Assembly: GCA_018821435.1 (NCBI GenBank)
Contig: JAHJME010000044.1
Span: 1-64,000 of the forward strand
Reading direction: 5' to 3'
DNA from: Alphaproteobacteria bacterium
GTDB lineage: Bacteria; Pseudomonadota; Alphaproteobacteria; Caulobacterales; Caulobacteraceae
Length of the DNA stretch: 64,000 nucleotides
The notes under the pieces are model-generated. The model had not been told where the DNA came from. It ran no database searches and saw only the letters and a program-made list of their open reading frames with translations. Positions within the stretch are counted from its first letter, which is position 1; each line of letters opens with the position of its first letter. A program made the translations under genes and the position numbers. Of this stretch, positions 33,382-42,264 are shown one piece after another.

Positions 33382-34065
33382 ATGATGCTTCACGTTCCCG
33401 GCGTGCTCACGTCGGCCCAGGTGGCCGAGATGCGCGCCGTCATCGACGCCGCCTCCTGGGAGGACGGCAACACCACGTCCGGCAAGCAGTCGCGGCTGGC
33501 GAAGCAGAACCTGCAGCTGCCGGAAGCGTCCGACACCGCCCGCAAGGCCGGCGCCCAGGTGCGCGAGGCCGTCACCCGCAGCCAGCTGTTCATGGCCGCC
33601 TCGCTGGCGCACACCGTCTATCCGCCGCTGTTCAACCGGTACGGGCCAGGCGCCACGTTCGGCGACCACGTCGACAACGCCATGCGCTTCCAGCGCGACC
33701 AGAACATCCGCGTGCGCACCGACCTTTCGGCGACCCTGTTTCTCTCCGAGCCCGAGGACTACGACGGCGGCGAGCTGGTGGTGGAGGACACGTATGGTTC
33801 GCACGAAGTGAAGCTGCCGGCGGGCGACCTGATCCTCTATCCCGCGGCCAGTCTGCACCGGGTCATGCCGATCACCCGCGGCGAGCGGGTCGCCAGCTTC
33901 TTCTGGGTCCAGAGCCTGATCCGCGACGACGCCAAGCGGGCGCTGCTGTTCGACCTGGACGTGGCGATCCAGACCCTGGCCCAGGACGCGGGCCTGGGCG
34001 CCCCGGCGATCGTCTCGCTGACCGGGACCTATCAGAACCTGCTGCGGATGTGGGCCGAGCTGTAG
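33382..34065 (+). CDS. Fe(II)/2-oxoglutarate dioxygenase, PKHX/PiuC type
   Basis: 227 residues. The double-stranded beta-helix core has the metal triad: HxD in FGDHVDNAM and the distal His in SLHRVMPITRGER. The Arg of that last motif binds 2-oxoglutarate. The N-terminus (HVPGVLTSAQVAEMR) and C-terminal helices match the YbiX/PiuC family. PiuC-type genes typically sit beside TonB siderophore receptors, as here, and respond to iron. The exact substrate is not known. A second possible ATG is one codon downstream. Confidence 0.94.
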   Translation: MMLHVPGVLTSAQVAEMRAVIDAASWEDGNTTSGKQSRLAKQNLQLPEASDTARKAGAQVREAVTRSQLFMAASLAHTVYPPLFNRYGPGATFGDHVDNAMRFQRDQNIRVRTDLSATLFLSEPEDYDGGELVVEDTYGSHEVKLPAGDLILYPAASLHRVMPITRGERVASFFWVQSLIRDDAKRALLFDLDVAIQTLAQDAGLGAPAIVSLTGTYQNLLRMWAEL

Positions 34066-34156
34066 GCTTGGTTGCGATGCGGAAACGCAAAGGCGTCTAC
34101 CCGCGCCGCTGAAAACCCGGTATCCCGCCGCCGACCTATCGCCAAGGAGACTTCCC

Positions 34157-35347
34157 ATGCCGCTCGACGCTGGCGCGCCCCAGAAGACCTATCGCTGGGA
34201 TGATCCCCTGGATCTGTCCTCGCGGCTCTCGGAAGAGGAGCGGATGGTCTGGGACGCCGCCCGCCAGTACGCCCGCGAGAAGCTGCTGCCGCGCGTGGTC
34301 AGCGCCTACGCCGAAGAGCGGTTCGACCGCGAGATCATGACCGAGATGGGCGAGCTGGGCTTCCTCGGCCCGACGCTCCCGGAAGAGTACGGCTGCGCCG
34401 GCGTGAACCACGTGGCCTACGGCCTGATCGCCCGCGAGATCGAGGCGGTCGACAGCGGCTATCGCTCGGCGATGAGCGTGCAGTCCTCGCTGGTGATGTA
34501 CCCGATCTATGCGTTCGGCTCGGAAGAGCAGAAGCGCAAGTACCTGCCCGGCATGGCGGCCGGGACGATCATCGGCTGCTTCGGCCTGACCGAGCCCGAC
34601 GGCGGGTCGGACCCGGCCTCGATGCGCACAGTGGCGAAGAAGGTGTCGGACGGCTACGTGCTGAACGGGGCGAAGATGTGGATCACCAATTCGCCGGTCA
34701 GCGACGTCGCCCTGGTCTGGGCCAAGCTGGACGGCAAGATCCGCGGCTTCCTGGTGGAGCGCGGGACCAAGGGCTTCGAGACGCCCAAGATCCAGAACAA
34801 GCTATCCTTACGCGCCTCGATCACCGGCGAGATCTCGCTGACCGACGTGCATGTGCCGGAGGACGCCATGCTGCCGGGCGTCGAAGGCCTGCGCGGACCG
34901 TTCTCGTGTCTGAACAAGGCGCGCTACGGGATCGCCTGGGGGGCGATGGGCGCGGCTGAATTCTGCCTGCACGCCAGCCGCGACTATGTCTCCAGCCGCA
35001 GCCTGTTCGGCCGCACCCTGGCCTCGCGCCAGCTGGTGCAGAAGAAGCTGGCCGACATGTCGACCGAGATCGCGCTGGGCTTCGAGGGCGCGCTGGCGCT
35101 GGGCCGGCTGATCGACGAGGGCGCGTGGGTGCCGGAAGCGATCTCCATGCTGAAGCGCAACAACTGCGGCAAGGCGCTGGATATCGCCCGCATCGCCCGC
35201 GACATGCACGGCGGCAACGGCATCTCGGGCGAGTACCACGTGATGCGGCACGCGGCGAACCTGGAGACCGTCAACACCTACGAGGGCGCCCACGATGTAC
35301 ACGCGCTGATCCTGGGGCGGGCGATCACCGGCGAGAGTGCGTTCTAA
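34157..35347 (+). CDS. gcdH: Glutaryl-CoA dehydrogenase (acyl-CoA dehydrogenase family)
   Basis: 396 residues with the three acyl-CoA dehydrogenase domains. FAD- and substrate-binding motifs are GCFGLTEPDGGSDPASM, WITNSPVSDVALVWAKLDG and ARYGIAWGAMGAAEFCL. The catalytic Glu lies in TVNTYEGAHDVHAL. The presence of Arg in the EIEAVDSGYRSAMSVQSSLV region and the 'TYEGxxDVH' ending distinguish GCDH from ordinary acyl-CoA dehydrogenases. It oxidatively decarboxylates glutaryl-CoA to crotonyl-CoA in lysine/tryptophan breakdown. AAGGAG lies about 10 bases before the ATG. No pathway neighbours are in the window. Confidence 0.92.
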   Translation: MPLDAGAPQKTYRWDDPLDLSSRLSEEERMVWDAARQYAREKLLPRVVSAYAEERFDREIMTEMGELGFLGPTLPEEYGCAGVNHVAYGLIAREIEAVDSGYRSAMSVQSSLVMYPIYAFGSEEQKRKYLPGMAAGTIIGCFGLTEPDGGSDPASMRTVAKKVSDGYVLNGAKMWITNSPVSDVALVWAKLDGKIRGFLVERGTKGFETPKIQNKLSLRASITGEISLTDVHVPEDAMLPGVEGLRGPFSCLNKARYGIAWGAMGAAEFCLHASRDYVSSRSLFGRTLASRQLVQKKLADMSTEIALGFEGALALGRLIDEGAWVPEAISMLKRNNCGKALDIARIARDMHGGNGISGEYHVMRHAANLETVNTYEGAHDVHALILGRAITGESAF

Positions 35348-35480
35348 GCCGCTGAAAAGGCGGCGCTCTGTCGGGAATGCGACAAAACGCCGATTTTTGG
35401 CACAACCTTAAATTTACACTCGCACCGTAACCCTTCGCGCGCTCGCCCAGCTTAAATCGGTGGCGGGCGCGGGAGAGAGC

Positions 35481-37838
35481 ATGGCTCGGAAGAGCGCGAC
35501 ACGCGCCGCCGACAGGACTCAGATGGCGCAGTGGCTGTTCGACAACAGCCGCGACCTCATGCAGGTCGTCGCGCCCGATGGGACCCTGCTGCAGGTGAAC
35601 CTGGCCTGGTCGGAGTTCACCGGCCTGGACCGGGACGCCCTGATCGGCCGTTCGGTCTTCGACTTCTGCCATCCGGACGAGATCGCCGGCATCCAGGCTC
35701 GCGCCGATTCGTCCCGGCCGGGCGACGTCAGCGAGGCCGAAGTGCGCCTGCGCGACCGCCACGGAAAATGGCGCTGGGTCGCGGCCCGTCGCCAGGTCAC
35801 GGAAGACGGCGCCCACATCGGCAACATGCGCGACATCAGCGCCGAACGCGCCTATCGCGACGAGATCGAGGAGGCGCGGCGCACCCGCAAGGCGCTGGGC
35901 GCCGCCGCCGGCATCGGCGTGTGGGAGTTCAACCCGGCCACCGGCCGCATCTGGTGGTCAGACGAGATCATCGGCGTGGTGGGCCTCGACCCCGAGATCG
36001 ATTGGACCGCCGAGGCCTTCTACGCCCAGGTCCACAGGGGCGACCGCGCCAAGCTGCAACGGGCGATGACCAAGGCGGTCGCCACGGGCGAGCCACTGCG
36101 CATCGAACACCGGATCTGGGCTCGCGACCGCTGGCTGACCATGCGCGTCACCGTTCGCACCGAGCGGACCGACCTGGGCGCCTATGCCCTGAAGGGCATC
36201 TCAGAAGACATCACCGAACTGGCCGAAGCCCGCGACGCGGCGCGCCAGGGCGAGCAGACGGCCCGCAAGGCTCGGCTGGAGGCCCAGGCCATGGCCGGGC
36301 GCCTGAACCTGGCGCTCGAGGCGGCCGAGGCCGGCGTGTACGAGATCGACCACGTGGGCGAGCGCTTCTGGTGCTCCCCCGAGTTCGAACGGATCACCGG
36401 GCGCAAGGATTCCAGCTACGCGGAAGCCACAAAGCTGCGCTACCCGGGCTTCCACATCGACGACCTGCCGCATGTGCGGGCCTCGTTCCGGGCGCTGCAT
36501 CGAGGCGATAAGAAGTCGGGCGAGAGCTTCGAGGCGCGCATCGTGCGTCCGGACGGCGCCGAGCGCTGGGTGCGGGTGCACCACCATCTGGTCAAGTCGC
36601 GCAACGGCCGCTGGATGAAGGCGGTCGGCCTGGTCCAGGACTGCGACGCCCTGAAACGTCAGGAGATCGCGCTGAAGGAGGCCCAGGCGGCCGCCGAGGC
36701 CGGGGCCGAGGCCAAGGCGGCGTTCCTGGCCAATATGAGCCACGAGATCCGAACGCCGATGAACGGCGTCATGGGGGTGCTTCACCTCCTGAAGAACGAG
36801 CGACTGTCGGCCGACGGCCGCGGCCTGCTGCGCGAGGCGCTGTCGTGCGGCCAGATGCTGGCCGAGTTGCTGAACGACGTCATCGACTTCTCGAAGATCG
36901 AGGCCGGACGGCTGGAGCTGACCTGCGAGCCGCTGGACCCCGCCATGCTGGTCGAGGGCGTGGTGCGTCTGCTGGAGCCGCAGGCCAAGGCCAAGAACCT
37001 GCAACTCGTCGTCGACGCCGACCCGGCCCTGGGCTGGGTGAAGTCCGATCCCGTGCGCCTGCGCCAGGCGCTGTTCAACCTGGTGGGCAACGCGGTGAAG
37101 TTCACCGAGGCCGGCCACGTGGTGGTCCGCTGCCGCCGGGCCGACGCCGGCGTGCTCCGCTTCGAGGTCGAAGATACCGGCGTGGGCATTCCGGAGGCCG
37201 CGCGCGACAGGCTGTTCCAACGCTTCAACCAGGCCGACGCCTCGACGACCCGCAAGTTCGGGGGCTCGGGCCTGGGCCTGGCCATCACCCGTAAGCTGGC
37301 CGAGATGATGGACGGCCAGGTCGGCTTCACCTCGGCCGAAGGCCAGGGCTCGACGTTCTGGTTTGAGGTCGCGGCCGAAGCCGCCGAGGCCCAGGTCGAG
37401 GTCATCGAGGCGACGCTGGACGTCCTGACCGGCGTCCGCATCCTGGTGGTCGAGGACAACCCCACCAACCGGATGATCGCCACCAAGCTGCTCGAAAATC
37501 TGGGCGCGTCGGTGGAGACGGCGGACGACGGCTATGCCGGCGTGGACGCCGCGGCGCGCGGCGGGTTCGACATCATCCTGATGGATATCCAGATGCCCGG
37601 CATCGACGGGTTGGAGGCGGCGCGCCGCATCCGGGCCCTGGGCGGCGCCTCGGCCGCGACGCCGATCGTGGCCCTGACCGCCAATGTACTGGCCCACCAG
37701 CGTCAGGCCTATCTGGACGCAGGCATGGACGGCGTGGTGGGCAAGCCCATCGCGCCGGGCGTGCTGCTGGCTGAGATCGCCCAGGCCGCCGCCAACCGCG
37801 ACGTGACTGAAGAGCCCGGCGATATCGCCGCAGCCTAG
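35481..37838 (+). CDS. PAS-containing hybrid histidine kinase
   Basis: 785 residues from ATG 35481 (GGGAGA site). There is no membrane segment. PAS 1 spans about 15-125 (WLFDNSRDLMQVVAPDGTLL), PAS 2 about 140-250 (GVWEFNPATGRIWWSDEI) and PAS 3 about 270-385 (VYEIDHVGERFWCSPEF). HisKA has His 421 in FLANMSHEIRTPMNG. The HATPase has NLVGNAVKFTEAGH, DTGVGIPEA and GSGLGLAITRKLAEMM. The C-terminal receiver has Asp 702 in ILMDIQMPGIDG. It is a cytoplasmic sensor kinase. Two TTAA-containing elements lie upstream (35408-35457). It converges on the LytTR regulator gene with a 4-base overlap. Confidence 0.93.
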   Translation: MARKSATRAADRTQMAQWLFDNSRDLMQVVAPDGTLLQVNLAWSEFTGLDRDALIGRSVFDFCHPDEIAGIQARADSSRPGDVSEAEVRLRDRHGKWRWVAARRQVTEDGAHIGNMRDISAERAYRDEIEEARRTRKALGAAAGIGVWEFNPATGRIWWSDEIIGVVGLDPEIDWTAEAFYAQVHRGDRAKLQRAMTKAVATGEPLRIEHRIWARDRWLTMRVTVRTERTDLGAYALKGISEDITELAEARDAARQGEQTARKARLEAQAMAGRLNLALEAAEAGVYEIDHVGERFWCSPEFERITGRKDSSYAEATKLRYPGFHIDDLPHVRASFRALHRGDKKSGESFEARIVRPDGAERWVRVHHHLVKSRNGRWMKAVGLVQDCDALKRQEIALKEAQAAAEAGAEAKAAFLANMSHEIRTPMNGVMGVLHLLKNERLSADGRGLLREALSCGQMLAELLNDVIDFSKIEAGRLELTCEPLDPAMLVEGVVRLLEPQAKAKNLQLVVDADPALGWVKSDPVRLRQALFNLVGNAVKFTEAGHVVVRCRRADAGVLRFEVEDTGVGIPEAARDRLFQRFNQADASTTRKFGGSGLGLAITRKLAEMMDGQVGFTSAEGQGSTFWFEVAAEAAEAQVEVIEATLDVLTGVRILVVEDNPTNRMIATKLLENLGASVETADDGYAGVDAAARGGFDIILMDIQMPGIDGLEAARRIRALGGASAATPIVALTANVLAHQRQAYLDAGMDGVVGKPIAPGVLLAEIAQAAANRDVTEEPGDIAAA

Positions 37839-38623
37839 ATCTCGCCCCGCGGGCTCAGCAGCGCGCGGATCTTGGTGACGTAGGTGCGGCCGACGCGCAA
37901 TTCCTCGCCGCAGGTCAGCTTCACGCGGACATCGCCATAGCCCGCCTTGCGGATCGCGTGGACGCCGTCGGCGCGGACCAGGGCCGAACGGCGGATCCGC
38001 ACGAAGCGCCGCGCACCCAGCCGGGCCTGGATGCCGGTCAGGGTCTGGCGCATCAGGTAGCGTTCGCCGCGCGCATGGACGTGGACGTAGTCGCGCTCGG
38101 CCTCGACCCAATCGATATCGTCGACCAGGACGCGCAGATATTCCCCCCGCCGCTGCACCCACAGCTCGTTCGGCGGCGCGGCAGGGTCGCGATCGGCGCG
38201 CAGGGCTGCGACGACGCCACGCAGTTCGGCCGCCTGGGCGCGGGCCTCCTTGGCCTCCAGGCGCGCCCGGGCGCGATTGACGGCGCGGCGCAGGCGGCCG
38301 AATTCCACCGGCTTGACCACGTAGTCCAGCGCGCTGAGCTCGAAGGCGCGCACCGCGAACTCGTCGAAGGCGGTGACGAAGATCACCATCGGCGCCTCCG
38401 GTCCCGTCAGCGTTTCGGCGACGTCCAGGCCGCTCATGTCGGCCATGCGGATGTCCAGCAGCACCACGTTGGGGCGCAGCTGGGCGATGGCCTCCAGAGC
38501 CTCGGTCCCCGAGCGCGCCTGGCCGACCAGTTCGACCTCGGGCATGCGACGCAGCAGCAGCTCCATGCGGCGCAGCGCCAGCACCTCGTCGTCGACGGTG
38601 AGAACGCGAGGCGTGGGCGTCAT
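37835..38623 (-). CDS. LytTR-family response regulator
   Basis: 262 residues from ATG 38623. The receiver domain spans 1-125, with phospho-Asp in VVLLDIRMADMSGLDV and Lys in YVVKPVEFGRL. A helical linker leads to a C-terminal LytTR DNA-binding domain (about 155-258: GEYLRVLVDDIDWVEAERDYVHVHARGERYLMR-type core, RRFVRIRRSALV). LytTR proteins bind direct-repeat sites and control envelope or transport genes. It overlaps the sensor kinase gene by 4 bases, forming a standard LytS/LytR-type pair. Confidence 0.94.
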   Translation of the reverse strand: MTPTPRVLTVDDEVLALRRMELLLRRMPEVELVGQARSGTEALEAIAQLRPNVVLLDIRMADMSGLDVAETLTGPEAPMVIFVTAFDEFAVRAFELSALDYVVKPVEFGRLRRAVNRARARLEAKEARAQAAELRGVVAALRADRDPAAPPNELWVQRRGEYLRVLVDDIDWVEAERDYVHVHARGERYLMRQTLTGIQARLGARRFVRIRRSALVRADGVHAIRKAGYGDVRVKLTCGEELRVGRTYVTKIRALLSPRGEI

Positions 38624-39717
38624 GCGAACACCAGAGGCAGGGTGACGCTGGCGTGGAAGCCGTGGGGACTGGCGTCGGTCGCCAACCTGGCGTCGTCCTG
38701 GAAGCGAGCGGCCAGGCGGCGCTCCACGTTCTTCAGCCCGACCCCCGTGCCACCACCCGACGCCGCGGAGCCGCGTCCGTTGTCGGCCACGTCGAGGGTC
38801 AGCCGGTCGGCCTCGGCCAGCGCGGTGATGGTCAGGCGCATGGGCTCGCCGGGACCGCGCAGCCCGTGTTTCAGCGCGTTTTCCACCAGCGGCTGCAGGA
38901 TCAGGCTTGGCACCAGCGCCGCCTCCAGCTCCTGCGGGAGCCGGATGTCCACTTCGAGCTGGTCGGTGAACCTCACCTCCTCGATCTCCAGGTACAGGCG
39001 CTGCAGCGCGATCTCGCGCTCCAGGGTCACGTCGGCGAGCGGGTCCTGGGCCAGGCTGGAGCGGAAGAAGTCGGACAGCCGGATCACCATCGCTTCGGCC
39101 TGGTCGTTGCGACGGTCCAGGATCAGCGCGGCGATGGCGTTGAGCGTGTTGTAGAGGAAGTGCGGATTGACCTGGTAGCGCAGCGCCCGGACCTGGGCCT
39201 CGTGGGCGCGGGCCTGAGCCTCGATCAGCCGCCGCTCGCGCCGCCGGGCCTCGGCGTCGTGCATCAGCGCCAGCAGCCCAACGGCCCACACCCCGAACGG
39301 GGCGCCCCAGAACACGGTCGAGGCCACCACGACGCGCGGGATCACCGGCGGCAGGGGCTCGTGGTAATCGAGGAACACCAGGTGGACGATGCCCCGCATC
39401 ACCCATTCGAACGGCATGGCCAGGGCCAGCGCCAGGGCCGTGGCGACGCCGGCCTGGATCCAGAACGGCCGGCGGACGACGCGTTCCATCACCGCGCGGA
39501 TCAACAGGCAGTGCGCCGCGCCGATCAGCACCACCACCGCGTCGAACGGCAGCTGCTCCAGCGGGTAGTGCGGAATCCGCCGGACTTCGAGGCGCACGTA
39601 GCTGGTGGCCATCGCCAGGGCGACGGACCAGAAGGCGACGGCGGCCAGCGCCGTCAGCCCCCAGGACTTCAGCGCCGAGCGGTCGGACGCTTCCGGAATA
39701 TCGTCGTGATCGTCCAC
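38620..39717 (-). CDS. LytS-type sensor histidine kinase
   Basis: About 365 residues from GTG 39717; a TTG at 39789 would add 24. An N-terminal membrane region has four hydrophobic segments (LTALAAVAFWSVALAMA, FDAVVVLIGAAHCLLI, AGVATALALALAMPFEW, VVVASTVFWGAPFGVWAVGL). A short coiled coil and the His_kinase dimer motif RYQVNPHFLYNTLNAIA follow. The HATPase has LVPSLILQPLVENALKHG and GGTGVGLKNVERRL. It phosphorylates the downstream LytTR regulator. No decisive binding site is seen for either start. Confidence 0.88.
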   Translation of the reverse strand: MDDHDDIPEASDRSALKSWGLTALAAVAFWSVALAMATSYVRLEVRRIPHYPLEQLPFDAVVVLIGAAHCLLIRAVMERVVRRPFWIQAGVATALALALAMPFEWVMRGIVHLVFLDYHEPLPPVIPRVVVASTVFWGAPFGVWAVGLLALMHDAEARRRERRLIEAQARAHEAQVRALRYQVNPHFLYNTLNAIAALILDRRNDQAEAMVIRLSDFFRSSLAQDPLADVTLEREIALQRLYLEIEEVRFTDQLEVDIRLPQELEAALVPSLILQPLVENALKHGLRGPGEPMRLTITALAEADRLTLDVADNGRGSAASGGGTGVGLKNVERRLAARFQDDARLATDASPHGFHASVTLPLVFA

Positions 39718-39911
39718 CGGCCGGGTGGTCTCATGACGTCCGTCGCGAGTCGATGGGCGTTCGTCGCCGGTTTGCGCGACTTGTCGCAAAGCGGCCGCTC
39801 AAGGGCGGTCCGTTGGTGGGCCACGGCCAGGACAGTCATTGCGAGCCCGGCCCTTCCGGTCCGTTTCCCGCCATGCTTGATTGCGCGCCGTCAATTCAGT
39901 GGGGATGTTCG

Positions 39912-41330
39912 ATGCGCAAGATCGTGGCGGGTTTGATGGGGCTGGCGATCGCCGCGCCCGTGGCCGCCTCCGGAGCGGCTCAGGCGCAGGAGCTGCGTCC
40001 CGACCAGACCGCCTTCCGCGAGATCTACAAGGAGCTGGTGGAGACCAACACCAGCCTGTCGGTGGGCAGCTGCACCGAGGCCGCAGCCAAAATGGCCGTC
40101 CGGCTGAAGGCGGCCGGGTTCGCTGACGCCGACCTGCAGCAGATCGTGGCCCCCGGCCATCCCAAGGAGGGCAGCCTGGTGGCGGTGCTGAAGGGCTCCG
40201 ACCCCAAGGCCGGCGCGGTGCTGTTGCTGGGCCACCTGGACGTGGTCGAGGCGCGCCGCGAGGACTGGACCCGCGACCCCTACGTGCTGGTCGAGGAGGG
40301 CGGCTATTTCTACGGGCGTGGCACGGCGGACATGAAGGGCCTGGACGCCATCTGGGTCGATACGCTGATCCGCCTGAAGCAGGCCAAGACCCCGCCGAAG
40401 CGCACGCTGAAGATGGCCCTGACCTGCGGCGAGGAGACGGCCGAGGCGTTCAACGGCGCCGACTTCCTGGTCAAGAACCACGCCGAGCTCATCCGCTCCG
40501 ACTTCGTGCTGAACGAGGGCGGCGGCGGGCGACTGAACGCCGAGGGCAAGCGCGAGACGCTGTCGATCCAGGTGGGCGAGAAGGCCGCCCAGAACTATCT
40601 GGTGACCGTGACGAACCCCGGCGGCCACTCGTCGCGGCCCCGGCCCGACAACGCCATCTATCAACTGGCCGAGGCGCTGTTGAAGGTGAAGGCCTATGTC
40701 TTCCCGGCCAAGTTCACCGACACCACCCGCGTGGGCCTGCAACTTCGCGCCGACCAGGGCGGTGCGGCAGGCGAGGCGCTGAAGAAGCTGCTGGCCGATC
40801 CGACGAACCTGGAGGCCGCGCGCATCGCCGCCACCGACGTCAATGTGAACTCGATCCTGCACACCAACTGCGTCACCACGCGGCTGGACGCCGGCCACGC
40901 CAACAACGCCCTGCCCCAGCGCGCCACGGCGGTGATCAACTGCCGCATCTTCCCCGGCGAGACGGTGGAAGGCACGCTGGAGACCCTGAACAAGGTGGTC
41001 GCCGACCCGGCCGTGAAGATCGAGGTGATCGCGCCGGTGCGGCCTATCGCGGTCAGCCCGCCGCTGGACCCCAAGGTCGTCGAACCGATGAAGAGCGTGG
41101 CGGCCAAGCACTTCCCTGGCGTACCGATGATCCCGTCGATGTCGTCGGGCGCCACGGACGGGCGCTACTTCGGCCCGGCCAAGACCCCGGTCTACGGCGT
41201 GCCCGGCGTCTTCGGCGACCCGGACGGCAACGGGGCCCACGGCCTGAACGAGCGCATCCGGGTGCGGTCGCTGTACGAGGGTCGCGACTATCTGTTCGAC
41301 GTGATCAAGGTCTACGTCGGGGCGAAATAG
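39912..41330 (+). CDS. Secreted M20-family metallopeptidase/amidohydrolase
   Basis: 472 residues. The signal peptide is MRKIVAGLMGLAIAAPVAAS. Di-zinc M20 motifs are LLLGHLDVVEA (His, Asp), YGRGTADMKG (bridging Asp), TCGEETAEAFNG (Glu pair) and NEGGGG. The dimerisation-domain entry is NPGGHSSRPRPDN. A late ligand His lies in NGAHGLNERI. The enzyme is periplasmic and hydrolyses peptide or acyl-amino-acid bonds, with the specific substrate unknown. The ATG at 39912 was chosen because it opens the signal peptide. It abuts the convergent 41331-42134 gene with no gap. Confidence 0.93.
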   Translation: MRKIVAGLMGLAIAAPVAASGAAQAQELRPDQTAFREIYKELVETNTSLSVGSCTEAAAKMAVRLKAAGFADADLQQIVAPGHPKEGSLVAVLKGSDPKAGAVLLLGHLDVVEARREDWTRDPYVLVEEGGYFYGRGTADMKGLDAIWVDTLIRLKQAKTPPKRTLKMALTCGEETAEAFNGADFLVKNHAELIRSDFVLNEGGGGRLNAEGKRETLSIQVGEKAAQNYLVTVTNPGGHSSRPRPDNAIYQLAEALLKVKAYVFPAKFTDTTRVGLQLRADQGGAAGEALKKLLADPTNLEAARIAATDVNVNSILHTNCVTTRLDAGHANNALPQRATAVINCRIFPGETVEGTLETLNKVVADPAVKIEVIAPVRPIAVSPPLDPKVVEPMKSVAAKHFPGVPMIPSMSSGATDGRYFGPAKTPVYGVPGVFGDPDGNGAHGLNERIRVRSLYEGRDYLFDVIKVYVGAK

Positions 41331-42134
41331 TCAGAACTCGCCGGCGGCCTTCTTCGGGTCCTTGATCACCGTGTCGGGGTTGCGGATCAGGGCCTCCGGC
41401 GAGAGTGGGCCGCTGGGCGGGGTGACGAAGCAGGGCAGCGGCCCCAGCTTCAGGCCGTGTGGCGGCGTCTTCCAACCGCCCATCCCCTTCGGCCCGCCGA
41501 ATGCCAGCGCGCAGCCGAAGCCCGGGGCCGAGCCGCCCATGGCGCGCGTGGCGCTGCCCTCCGACGCGAGCAGACCCGAGAGCCCGGCTTGCGGAACCAG
41601 CTGCCGACCGGCGGTCTGGACCACGTTGCTGGCCTTGGGTGGTTCCTTCGCCTTGGCGATGGCGTCGTAGTAGGCGCGCCGCTCGGCCGGGATCGGCGTC
41701 GGGATGTATTTGGCCAGCTTCGAGCCCTGCTCCAGCCGGTCCTGGCAGCGCTCGCGTTCCTTGTCCGACAGCAGCGTGGCATTGGCGCAGCCGACGCGGC
41801 TACCGCGCAGGGCGCGGGACAGGGCCAGGCGTTCGGCGTCTCCCTCATCCGCGCCGGACGCGGTGACGGGCGGCGCCGCCACGACTGGCGAAACGGAGCC
41901 GGGTTCGGCCGGACGGCTCAATACGGGAAGGTGACGGGCCGAGGCCACGGGCGGAGTGGGCGCGCGCTCCGGCCTGGGCTTGCGGCGCAGGTCGGCGAGG
42001 TAGACCGGGGCCACCATCAGCTCGGCCTCGACGGGCGCGGTCTTCGGCCGCAGTCCGATGGCGAGCACCAGGAACAGCGCCGCGTGCGCCGCGAGCACGG
42101 CGGCGAAGGTCGCTCTGCCGCGCACGTTCCCCAT
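41331..42134 (-). CDS. Membrane-anchored hypothetical protein with TonB-like layout
   Basis: 267 residues. One N-terminal anchor (TFAAVLAAHAALFLVLAIGL) is followed by a Pro/Arg-rich stretch (RRKPRPERAPTPPVA). A small C-terminal domain contains three cysteines (GCANATLL, ERCQDRLE, GFGCALAFGG, then GPLPCFV). The N-terminus looks like the energy-transducing TonB/GspL-like 'R-hydrophobic-H-hydrophobic' start, but there is no TonB C-terminal domain. I do not recognise the family. It is predicted to be periplasmic and membrane-tethered. Confidence 0.75.
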   Translation of the reverse strand: MGNVRGRATFAAVLAAHAALFLVLAIGLRPKTAPVEAELMVAPVYLADLRRKPRPERAPTPPVASARHLPVLSRPAEPGSVSPVVAAPPVTASGADEGDAERLALSRALRGSRVGCANATLLSDKERERCQDRLEQGSKLAKYIPTPIPAERRAYYDAIAKAKEPPKASNVVQTAGRQLVPQAGLSGLLASEGSATRAMGGSAPGFGCALAFGGPKGMGGWKTPPHGLKLGPLPCFVTPPSGPLSPEALIRNPDTVIKDPKKAAGEF

Positions 42135-42264
42135 GGGCCATCAAGGCGAAGCTTGTAGGGCGAAAATTGGACGAACGCGGGTCCATTTCGGGGAGACGGG
42201 CGCCGCCTTGCCAGCGTCGGATCGTCCGCTAACGTCCCGCCCTCAAGTCGAGTTGGGGACCACG

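Noticed and set aside
35343..35365. GCCGC-TGAAAAGG-CGGC hairpin after gcdH as a terminator
   Set aside because: The stem is only 5 bases with no T-run directly after it.
36201..38162. A 653-residue minus-strand frame through the PAS kinase
   Set aside because: It is antisense to kinase motifs and has no recognisable domain.
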